Source: GCA-2746235 sp049609225 (GTDB lineage: Bacteria > Planctomycetota > UBA1135). From it: DNA of 20,435 nucleotides. Below the pieces are notes generated by a model, which searched no databases, had not been told where the DNA came from, and worked only from the letters and a program-made list of their open reading frames with translations. The stretch spans positions 1-20,435 of the forward strand of contig JBMYYH010000050.1 of NCBI GenBank assembly GCA_049609225.1, read 5' to 3'. Positions 15,029 through 20,435 of this stretch are shown here, piece by piece. A program made the position numbers and the translations under genes. How positions within the stretch are numbered: position 1 is the stretch's first letter; each line of letters starts with the position of its first letter.

Positions 15029-15838
15029 TTAGTGCGTCTGCCGGTCCAGCGGACGAATCCAGATATTCCGATACCGCACTTTGTCGCCGTGGTTCTGTAA
15101 CTGGATCGGCAATGCATCGGGATGCGCATTCTGCGGTGGCACATTGCGGTGGGTGGTGGGTCCGAGCAACTCACGATCCCAATGCACGACCACGCCGTTG
15201 TGGATCACGGTGATGCGCGCTTTCTGCTCGAGCTTGCCATCCGCATCGAAGCGGGGTGCGCGGAACAGGATGTCGTAGCTTTGCCATTCGCCGGAAGGGC
15301 GACAGACGTTGACGTCGGGAGGATTCTGGCCGTAGAGGGCAGCGGCGGTGCCATCGGCATAACTGTTGTTGTTATAGGTATCGAGGACCTGCACTTCATA
15401 CAGGTTCATCAGGAAGACGCCGCTGTTCCCCATGCCTTGAGAACCGCCACTGCGGTCGGCGGGAGTAGCCCACTCCACATGCAGTTGGCAATCGCCGAAC
15501 TTCTGCTTGGTGATCACGCTGGCGTTGCCTGCGACCTGCATGACGCCATCGATCAGTTGCCAAGTGGGGTCTTCACCATCGTGGGTTTGCCAGGCATCCA
15601 AGGAAGTACCGTCGAACAGGATGACGGCATCGGCGGGGGCGTCGGCAGCGGTCTTGCCGGGTTTGACGACCGGCGGATAAGGGCGCTCGGGATCATGCAC
15701 GCGCCAGGTCTGGCCGGGAATGAGCGGCGTATCGGTGTATCCGGGGCGCTTGGGTTCCTGCGGATCTTGGCTGAGGGCAAGCAGAAAGGTGCCGGTGGCG
15801 GCGAGTGCGAGCAGGGGCAGGGCGAGGCGGAGGTGCAT
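15029..15838 (-). CDS. Secreted DUF1080 (3-keto-disaccharide hydrolase family) protein
   Basis: A 269-residue protein beginning at the ATG at 15838, where a signal peptide (about residues 1-23) starts. The frame is open further upstream, but that part overlaps the DUF3667 gene and lacks sense. The body is one DUF1080 concanavalin-like beta-sandwich: LFDGTSLDAWQ at the start, then GMGNSGVFL and YEVQVLDTYNN, SGEWQSYDI in the middle, and IQLQNHGDKVRYRNIWIRPL at the end. This family is abundant in planctomycetes, and some members hydrolyse 3-keto-glycosides. Substrate and activity here are inferred from family only. It starts 26 bp after the DUF3667 gene and has no visible Shine-Dalgarno. Confidence 0.88.
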   Translation of the reverse strand: MHLRLALPLLALAATGTFLLALSQDPQEPKRPGYTDTPLIPGQTWRVHDPERPYPPVVKPGKTAADAPADAVILFDGTSLDAWQTHDGEDPTWQLIDGVMQVAGNASVITKQKFGDCQLHVEWATPADRSGGSQGMGNSGVFLMNLYEVQVLDTYNNNSYADGTAAALYGQNPPDVNVCRPSGEWQSYDILFRAPRFDADGKLEQKARITVIHNGVVVHWDRELLGPTTHRNVPPQNAHPDALPIQLQNHGDKVRYRNIWIRPLDRQTH

Positions 15839-15864
15839 GGGGTAGGAGGGCGAGCCGTTACGGA

Positions 15865-16773
15865 TTAGACGGTTAGGAAGCTGAACAGGATCAGGAAAAG
15901 GAACATGCCGATCAGGGTGAAGAACAGCATGGGGCCGAGCACGACCGCGTTGAAGATGCAGCGCCAGGGGGAGCGACCGGTGAGGCGAACCTGCGCGAGA
16001 GTGAGGTAGATTGGGCTGTAAATCGCGAAGATCAGGGCTCCCACCCAGGAAGGTATAGGCAGGAAAACGTAGAGCAGAATCTGCGCGAACAGGAAGGACT
16101 GAAAATGCAGCGCGAAGATGAAATGATCGAAATAGATCGCGCCGAATCGGAACCAAAGGATGCGCAGGTAGAGGGCCAAGAATGGCAAGACCAGCAATAA
16201 GCCTATCGGGAGGTTGGCGACGACCTCGGCGGAGATGGCCTGCTCCATATGCTCTTCGCTCATGCGATCGAAGCGGTGCGTCCGTTCGATCAGGAGCTCG
16301 CGGATGGGAGATTGCCACCAGGAATCCTCGGATAGCCAACTTTCGCGGACTCCCTTTTCCAACGGTCCAAATTCATCGGCCTGAAGCTGAGACTGGTCTC
16401 CCGAGTTGCCGATGTTGGTGCTAAAGATTTTTTCAGGTGCAAGATGGCCTTGCAGCTTCACCACCAGGAACAGGACGATGCTCAGGAATAAATAAAGGCG
16501 CAGTGGCGCGACATAACGTGCGCGTCGGCCTTCTTGATACTCGAGGGTGAGCTGGCCTGGGCGCCGGAACAGCATCTTGAGGCTGCGCCAACTCTTGGCT
16601 TCCGCGCCGAACCAAACGGTAAAGAAGTCGGCGATCAGCGCACGAAAGGATGCGCGCAAACCCTTGGTTGCCTGCCCGCATTGGGGGCAAAACTGATGCG
16701 TCGCCACCGCGGTGCAGTTGGGGCAACGCCGCGGGCCGCTTTCAGGGTCCGGGACCAGGGGTTCCTTGGCCAT
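15865..16773 (-). CDS. DUF3667 family membrane protein with N-terminal zinc ribbon
   Basis: A 302-residue protein. Cys17-x-x-Cys20 and Cys29-x-x-Cys32 (CPNC...CPQCG) form a small zinc ribbon. It is followed by the DUF3667 signature, including LFRRPGQLTLEYQEGRRARYV (residues about 68-88), ending in PLRLYLF. About five hydrophobic segments follow: one near 90-108, then four in the last 115 residues. The region between the first and second membrane segments is polar and could face the periplasm. The function of this family is unknown to me. The start codon lies inside a perfect 8-bp stem that is part of a possible regulatory switch (16772-16831). The gene is the third of a minus-strand run that begins with the carbamoyltransferase. 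Confidence 0.85.
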   Translation of the reverse strand: MAKEPLVPDPESGPRRCPNCTAVATHQFCPQCGQATKGLRASFRALIADFFTVWFGAEAKSWRSLKMLFRRPGQLTLEYQEGRRARYVAPLRLYLFLSIVLFLVVKLQGHLAPEKIFSTNIGNSGDQSQLQADEFGPLEKGVRESWLSEDSWWQSPIRELLIERTHRFDRMSEEHMEQAISAEVVANLPIGLLLVLPFLALYLRILWFRFGAIYFDHFIFALHFQSFLFAQILLYVFLPIPSWVGALIFAIYSPIYLTLAQVRLTGRSPWRCIFNAVVLGPMLFFTLIGMFLFLILFSFLTV

Positions 16774-16831
16774 GCCGCAAGCATAAGGCCTGCGGCATCA
16801 GGATGCGCGGAGCCCTGAGGACTCCGCAGGC
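16772..16831 (-). promoter_or_regulatory. Candidate RNA switch between nfu and the DUF3667 gene
   Basis: On the minus-strand RNA, hairpin B (stem 16819-16827 with 16807-16815, 9 bp including one U-G, triloop) comes first. Hairpin A (16791-16798 with 16772-16779, perfect 8 bp) follows, and its 3' arm includes the first two bases of the DUF3667 AUG. An alternative 8-bp pairing C (16824-16831 with 16788-16795) overlaps the 5' arms of both A and B, so it excludes them and would free the start codon. There is no U-tract. Confidence 0.45.
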
Positions 16832-16837
16832 TTCGCC

Positions 16838-17434
16838 TTACATGTAAGGGTTGACGCCCGCCGCGTGGTCGGTCGCGTCGTGGATGCCTTCGACTTCCGG
16901 CACCTCGTTGCGGATCGCCACTTCGACGCCCTGCTTCATCGTCATCGCCGCCGAACCGCAGCCTTGGCAGCCGCCGCCCATGGAGATGTACAGATCCTTG
17001 CCTTCGCTGGCCTGAATCTCCACCCAACCGCCGTGCGAGGCGAGGCCGGGGTTGAGAGTGTCGTCGATCACCTTCTGTGCTTGGAACCGCATGAGGTCGT
17101 GCCCAGAAAGCGCAGCGATGGCACCTTCCTTCAGGACTTCGCTGCTTTGCTCAAGATAAGCGCGAATCGCGGCACCACCATTGCGGGCCACGGTGCGCCA
17201 ATCCTGCGGAGTCTCCTTCATGCTGATCAGCACTTCGGTGCCGGAGATGCGCACACCTTTGAGGTCTTCGAGCGCATCAAACAAGGCAGCAGCGAGCGGC
17301 GCCCACTCAGCAGCCCAAACGGGATCGCTGAGGTAAATCGAACCGACATGCAGGCTGCGGTCGACGCGGAACAGGCAGTTGCTGGGAATGGCCTGTGGCT
17401 CGGCGGTGATGTGAATCTTCTTCTCTTCGCTCAT
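16838..17434 (-). CDS. Nfu-type Fe-S cluster carrier protein
   Basis: A 198-residue cytosolic scaffold or carrier delivering [4Fe-4S] clusters to apo-enzymes. Residues about 7-95 match the Nfu N-terminal domain, including WAPLAAALFDALEDLKGV and TPQDW. The C-terminal NifU-like domain has the segment LNPGLASHGGWVEI and the cluster ligands Cys156-x-x-Cys159 in GGGCQGCG. The ending resembles NfuA, but the N-terminal domain is the Nfu1 type, so I give no symbol. The ATG at 17434 is fixed by the best Shine-Dalgarno of the window, AAAGGAGGG, 4 nt upstream. The Shine-Dalgarno sits in the loop of a small hairpin. Plausible clients nearby include KorB. Confidence 0.9.
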   Translation of the reverse strand: MSEEKKIHITAEPQAIPSNCLFRVDRSLHVGSIYLSDPVWAAEWAPLAAALFDALEDLKGVRISGTEVLISMKETPQDWRTVARNGGAAIRAYLEQSSEVLKEGAIAALSGHDLMRFQAQKVIDDTLNPGLASHGGWVEIQASEGKDLYISMGGGCQGCGSAAMTMKQGVEVAIRNEVPEVEGIHDATDHAAGVNPYM

Positions 17435-17435
17435 G

Positions 17436-17453
17436 ACGCCCTCCTTTAGGCGT
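17436..17453 (-). promoter_or_regulatory. Strong Shine-Dalgarno of nfu displayed in a hairpin loop
   Basis: On the minus-strand RNA, ACGCC (17449-17453) pairs with GGCGU (17436-17440). The 8-nt loop UAAAGGAG holds most of the Shine-Dalgarno. One C separates the stem from the AUG at 17434. This would present, rather than hide, the ribosome site. Confidence 0.5.
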
Positions 17454-17481
17454 GGTTGCCCCACATTGTACTGCTTCCTCC

Positions 17482-17501
17482 GAGCCGCCGGCGGCGCGCT
17501 C
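17482..17501 (-). other. GC-rich stem-loop at the carbamoyltransferase stop codon
   Basis: Positions 17482-17489 pair with 17493-17501 (8 bp, one bulged base, triloop); the core 17484-17495 is a perfect 12-bp palindrome. It overlaps the stop codon at 17500-17502. No U-run follows on the minus RNA, so it may be a transcript-stabilising or pausing structure rather than a full terminator before nfu. Confidence 0.35.
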
Positions 17502-19599
17502 AATCTTCGGCCGGTTCTTCGAAGTGGATCAGGCACAGGGCGAACAACCGCTCCAATCCCTCGATCAACTCCGGGTGCGGCACTTCCCACTCGTCGGAGA
17601 AGTGGGTGATGATGTCCTGCACCGGCGTTTGGCCGTCACAGGCCTCCAGCAGGCCCAAATCGAGCTGTTCGATATCGTGCGTGCTGCCGCGCGCCATCAC
17701 CCGCGTGCTGACGGATTCCCCTTGCGCATCGGAAACCACCTCGGCGCTGAAACCCTCAAAAGCGTGTGGAATCAGGCCGCCACGCAGCGGATCGGGAAAG
17801 CTGCGTTTCTGGAACAAGCGCTCGCCGAGCACTAACAAATCAAGTTCGGCGCGCAGGAAACTCCAGGCGGCTTCGCGCGGAGTTTCAACAATGGGCTCTC
17901 CCTTGATGTTGAAGGAAGTGTTGAGCACCATCGGAATCTCGGTTCGTTCGGCGAAGCGGGAAATCAGATCGTGATACCGCGGATGCGCATCCTGTTCCAA
18001 GGTCTGGATCCGTGCCGTGCCATCGACATGGACGACGGCTGGAATCTTGCCACGCTTTTCCGTCTTCACGGGAACCGTGAGGGACATGTAGGGCGAAGGG
18101 GTCACGCCGTCGAACCAATCCTTTGCTTGTTCTGCCAGTACGGTCGGCGCGAACGGACGGAATGCCTCCCGCTTCTTGATCGCGAGGTTGATGCGCTCGA
18201 TGTTCTTCGCATCCCTCGGATCCGCGAGGATCGAACGATTGCCGAGCGCGCGGGGTCCGAACTCCGATCGATCACTGCACCATGCGACGACTTGATTATC
18301 CGCCAGCGCATCCGCGACGACTTCCAATAGGTCATCCTGCCCCAAGTCCGCTTCTTCCAACCATGCGCCGTACTCCTGCAGTGCATCGCTGATCTCCGCT
18401 GCACCCATCTCCCGGCCTCCGTAGGGAGAAAGGGGAGTGCGCGGTACTGCTTTGTCCGACGTCTTGCCCTGCAGATGCGCCAATCCAAAAAACGCACATC
18501 CAACCGCCAGGCCCTGATCGCCCGGATACGGCGGAATGAACACCTCTTCGAATCCAGCTTCTCGGTGGATCCGCCCATTCAAGGTACTGTTCAGCGCGAC
18601 GCCACCCGCAAAAGCCAAATGCTTGGCTCCCGTGGCCTCCCTCTGACGCTTCAGGAACTCCAAGGTGATGTCCTCGAGGTCCTTTTGGGTGTCGTCTGCC
18701 AAGCGCGCGTACTTCGGACGATTCGTTTCCTCACTCCAAGCATTCGGCGCCGGTTCCTTGCGAATCCGCTCCCAATCTACCTGCAGATTCTCCAGTGGGC
18801 CCTGCATCACAGGGCGACGCGTGCCGCCTTGATCCCAATGCTCCGCCCACGGCGCCAAGCCCATGACCTTGCCGCAGGTATTCCAATCGCCGAACACATG
18901 ACTGGCCACACGCGAATAAACCGCCCCAAGGGATTCCATGTTCTCGAAGCCATAGTTGTGCAACAGGATCGGCGAACGTTCCGCGATCCACCGCTTGCAC
19001 TGACGCTTCAACTCCAATCCTCGGAAGGTGAACACGCTTTCGCCTTCACGCCATCCGAAACTCGCGTGCTCCGATTCACCAGCTTCCACACCTGCCGGCA
19101 CCGAAACGAATCCATCCGCTTCAGCTAGATCCAACTCACTGCGATAACCCTCACCCGGCAGACGCATCTCATGCAGGGTCGAACCCATGCCATCCATGAT
19201 CACGATCAGGCCTTCGTCGAACGGTGTCATCGGCATGACCGACCACGCATGTGCGAGGTGGTGCGACAACTCCAACCGCGGTACACCCGGCAGCAGGTTG
19301 AACGGCGAGACATAGGATTCGCGATAGCTATACAGCGCCGTATCCCAAGCCACCGTCTCATGAAAACGATCGATCCGGAACAGGTGGTTGTTCGCCACCA
19401 CCAAAGCCAGATCCTCACGCGTGGCACCCACGCTATCCAAAGCATGCTCGACCAACTCCGCGACATCGCCGCCATCATGTTTCTTGCGCGTGAGCCGTTC
19501 CTTCTCACCAAGGAACAACACCTTGCCCTCGCCATCCAGCAGACAAGCTGCGGCGGAGTGCGTGTACTGATTGAGTCCGAGGATGAGGCCCTGTGCCAT
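17500..19599 (-). CDS. Carbamoyltransferase (NodU/TobZ/CmcH-like) with extra C-terminal domain
   Basis: A 699-residue O-carbamoyltransferase, which uses carbamoyl phosphate and ATP to carbamoylate a hydroxyl on a sugar or secondary metabolite. Numbered from the ATG at 19599, the N-terminal kinase-like domain has LGLNQYTHS near the start, the metal motif HHLAHA (His113, His114, His117) and VIMDGMGS. The C-terminal YrdC-like part has FGPRALGNRSILADP. After residue about 600 there is a roughly 100-residue tail not expected in the core family. It ends in DLGLLEACDGQTPVQDI...LERLFALCLIHF, similar to PqqD-like winged-helix peptide-binding domains. An ATG at 19608 is possible but lies directly against the AGGA; 19599 has AGGA about 10 nt upstream. 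No biosynthetic cluster surrounds it. Confidence 0.88.
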   Translation of the reverse strand: MAQGLILGLNQYTHSAAACLLDGEGKVLFLGEKERLTRKKHDGGDVAELVEHALDSVGATREDLALVVANNHLFRIDRFHETVAWDTALYSYRESYVSPFNLLPGVPRLELSHHLAHAWSVMPMTPFDEGLIVIMDGMGSTLHEMRLPGEGYRSELDLAEADGFVSVPAGVEAGESEHASFGWREGESVFTFRGLELKRQCKRWIAERSPILLHNYGFENMESLGAVYSRVASHVFGDWNTCGKVMGLAPWAEHWDQGGTRRPVMQGPLENLQVDWERIRKEPAPNAWSEETNRPKYARLADDTQKDLEDITLEFLKRQREATGAKHLAFAGGVALNSTLNGRIHREAGFEEVFIPPYPGDQGLAVGCAFFGLAHLQGKTSDKAVPRTPLSPYGGREMGAAEISDALQEYGAWLEEADLGQDDLLEVVADALADNQVVAWCSDRSEFGPRALGNRSILADPRDAKNIERINLAIKKREAFRPFAPTVLAEQAKDWFDGVTPSPYMSLTVPVKTEKRGKIPAVVHVDGTARIQTLEQDAHPRYHDLISRFAERTEIPMVLNTSFNIKGEPIVETPREAAWSFLRAELDLLVLGERLFQKRSFPDPLRGGLIPHAFEGFSAEVVSDAQGESVSTRVMARGSTHDIEQLDLGLLEACDGQTPVQDIITHFSDEWEVPHPELIEGLERLFALCLIHFEEPAED

Positions 19600-19624
19600 T
19601 GGCGGCATATCCTACAGTAGTAGC

Positions 19625-20353
19625 GTGCACGGACCCGCCCGCTTCCTCGGACGCCATCTGGCCACCTTTCTGTCGCAGCCGAAACGCAACTACGAGCGTT
19701 TCACCCTGCAGGATGCCACGATGTTGCGTGATGCCCTTCGGCCGGGCGATGTCCTGCTGGTGGAGGGCGAGACGCGGATGAGCACAGCGATCCAGTACCT
19801 CACCCAATCCACCTGGTCGCACGCGGCCTTCTATGCCGGTCCGGTTTATCAGGAACCGACCGAGCCGGAACCGCGCGTCTTGATCGAGGCGGAGTTGGTG
19901 GAGGGAGTGGTGGCCACACCGTTGTCGAAATACGTCGACCACAACGTGCGCATCTGTCGGCCGATCGGGCTTACGGAGGAGCATCGGGATTCCGTCGTGC
20001 AATACATGGTCGACAAGATCGGGTTGAAGTACGACCTCAAGAACATCTTCGACCTGATGCGTTATCTCTTGCCCACGCCGCCAGTGCCGCGGCGGATGCG
20101 TCGGAAGTTGCTGGCCTTTGGTAGTGGGGAACCGACCAAGGCGATCTGTTCCTCGCTTATCGTGGAAGCTTTCCAGGCGGTGGACTATCCCATCCTTCCG
20201 CTCTACGACGACGAGAGCCTGCGCAAGAAACACCCCACGCATTTCGTCCCACGCGACTTCGACCTATCGCCTTACTTCAAGGTCGTGAAACCGACGGTGG
20301 AGACCGGCTTCGATTATCGAGACTTGACCTGGTCGGTCGAGTCTAAGGAGTGA
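19625..20353 (+). CDS. YiiX/YebB-like NlpC/P60 cysteine hydrolase
   Basis: A 242-residue protein of the permuted papain-like group. The GTG at 19625 gives an N-terminus (HLATFLSQPKRNYERF) as in family members; the first in-frame ATG inside it is at 19721. LRPGDVLLVEG (38-48) starts the fold. His66 in TWSHAAFYAG and Cys175 in ICSSLIVEAFQ are the likely catalytic pair, in the permuted order His before Cys. Glu88 and Glu90 are candidate third residues. Relatives are amidase or peptidase-like, and the substrate is unknown. There is no signal peptide. It diverges from the carbamoyltransferase with only 25 bp (or 16) between start codons. Confidence 0.82.
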   Translation: MHGPARFLGRHLATFLSQPKRNYERFTLQDATMLRDALRPGDVLLVEGETRMSTAIQYLTQSTWSHAAFYAGPVYQEPTEPEPRVLIEAELVEGVVATPLSKYVDHNVRICRPIGLTEEHRDSVVQYMVDKIGLKYDLKNIFDLMRYLLPTPPVPRRMRRKLLAFGSGEPTKAICSSLIVEAFQAVDYPILPLYDDESLRKKHPTHFVPRDFDLSPYFKVVKPTVETGFDYRDLTWSVESKE

Positions 20354-20435
20354 TGCGGATCACTTCCCGATTCGAAATCCAAACTCCACCAGCACCCTGC
20401 GCGACGAAGAACACGCCTAGATCCCGATCCAGCAG
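20343..20435 (-). CDS. Possible 3' end of a minus-strand gene cut by the window edge
   Basis: Reading the minus strand in from the edge, an open frame of 30 codons ends at a TAG at 20343-20345. The peptide includes DLGVFFVAQGAGG and ends in NREVIRITP, an alternating beta-strand pattern that looks like a protein end rather than noise. It would overlap the end of the YiiX-like gene by 11 bp, in keeping with the tail-to-tail overlaps elsewhere. It is too short to name, and the frame could be chance. Confidence 0.35.
   Translation of the reverse strand: MLDRDLGVFFVAQGAGGVWISNREVIRITP

Noticed and set aside
15839..16339. N-terminal extension of the DUF1080 frame
   Set aside because: It overlaps the well-supported DUF3667 gene in another frame, reads as Arg/Pro-rich noise, and the signal peptide starts at ATG 15838.
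17435..17590. N-terminal extension of Nfu
   Set aside because: It would overlap the carbamoyltransferase end; the very strong Shine-Dalgarno 4 nt before ATG 17434 fixes the start.
20343..20435. Resemblance of the edge peptide to the PP2C phosphatase DGMGG motif
   Set aside because: DLGVFFVAQGAGG recalls the motif, but the metal-binding Asp is Gln and a stop follows 18 codons later, whereas the motif is N-terminal in PP2C. Probably coincidence.

Overview
The window looks like chromosomal DNA of a GC-rich Planctomycetota bacterium, probably marine. The evidence is the gene mix: a secreted seven-repeat FG-GAP protein, a formylglycine-type sulfatase lipoprotein, a DUF1080 (3-keto-disaccharide hydrolase family) protein, a heptaheme cytochrome lipoprotein, and cupredoxins with a repetitive C-terminal domain. 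Shine-Dalgarno sites are also weak or absent before most genes. This is inference from gene content; no rRNA or other taxonomic marker is present. I see no tRNA, CRISPR array, insertion sequence or integrase. Genes are packed tightly and no gene-free stretch exceeds 300 bases.

Layout: (1) 1-2336, plus strand: an extended SDR / dihydroflavonol-reductase-like gene behind a promoter with two operator-like repeats, then an ATP-grasp (D-Ala-D-Ala-ligase-like) gene. (2) 2333-3307, minus: a classical SDR with a signal peptide. (3) 3387-8465, plus: a GAF protein with a C-terminal CxxC...CxxC tail, the FG-GAP protein, a PLP aminotransferase, and a sulfatase lipoprotein overlapping it by 8 bp. (4) 8467-13351, minus: korB and korA (2-oxoacid:ferredoxin oxidoreductase), downstream of a heptaheme cytochrome/TPR lipoprotein. 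(5) 13495-14961, plus: two tandem cupredoxins about 78% identical, each followed by a clear intrinsic terminator. (6) 15029-19599, minus: carbamoyltransferase, then Nfu-type Fe-S carrier, DUF3667 membrane protein and DUF1080 protein. (7) 19625-20353, plus: a YiiX-like NlpC/P60 hydrolase, and at the right edge a possible minus-strand gene end.

Functional themes: central carbon and low-potential electron flow (KorAB, with Nfu supplying Fe-S clusters); periplasmic electron transfer (the seven-heme lipoprotein diverges from the blue-copper pair); and attack on sulfated or modified carbohydrates (sulfatase, DUF1080 protein).

The least explained signal is RNA structure at start codons. At least four genes have a stem-loop ending within 0-1 nt of the start codon, and a fifth has one 7 nt away. 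In the nfu-DUF3667 gap the stems form mutually exclusive pairings, one of which buries the start codon. All structures were read by eye; no energies or homology searches were run.
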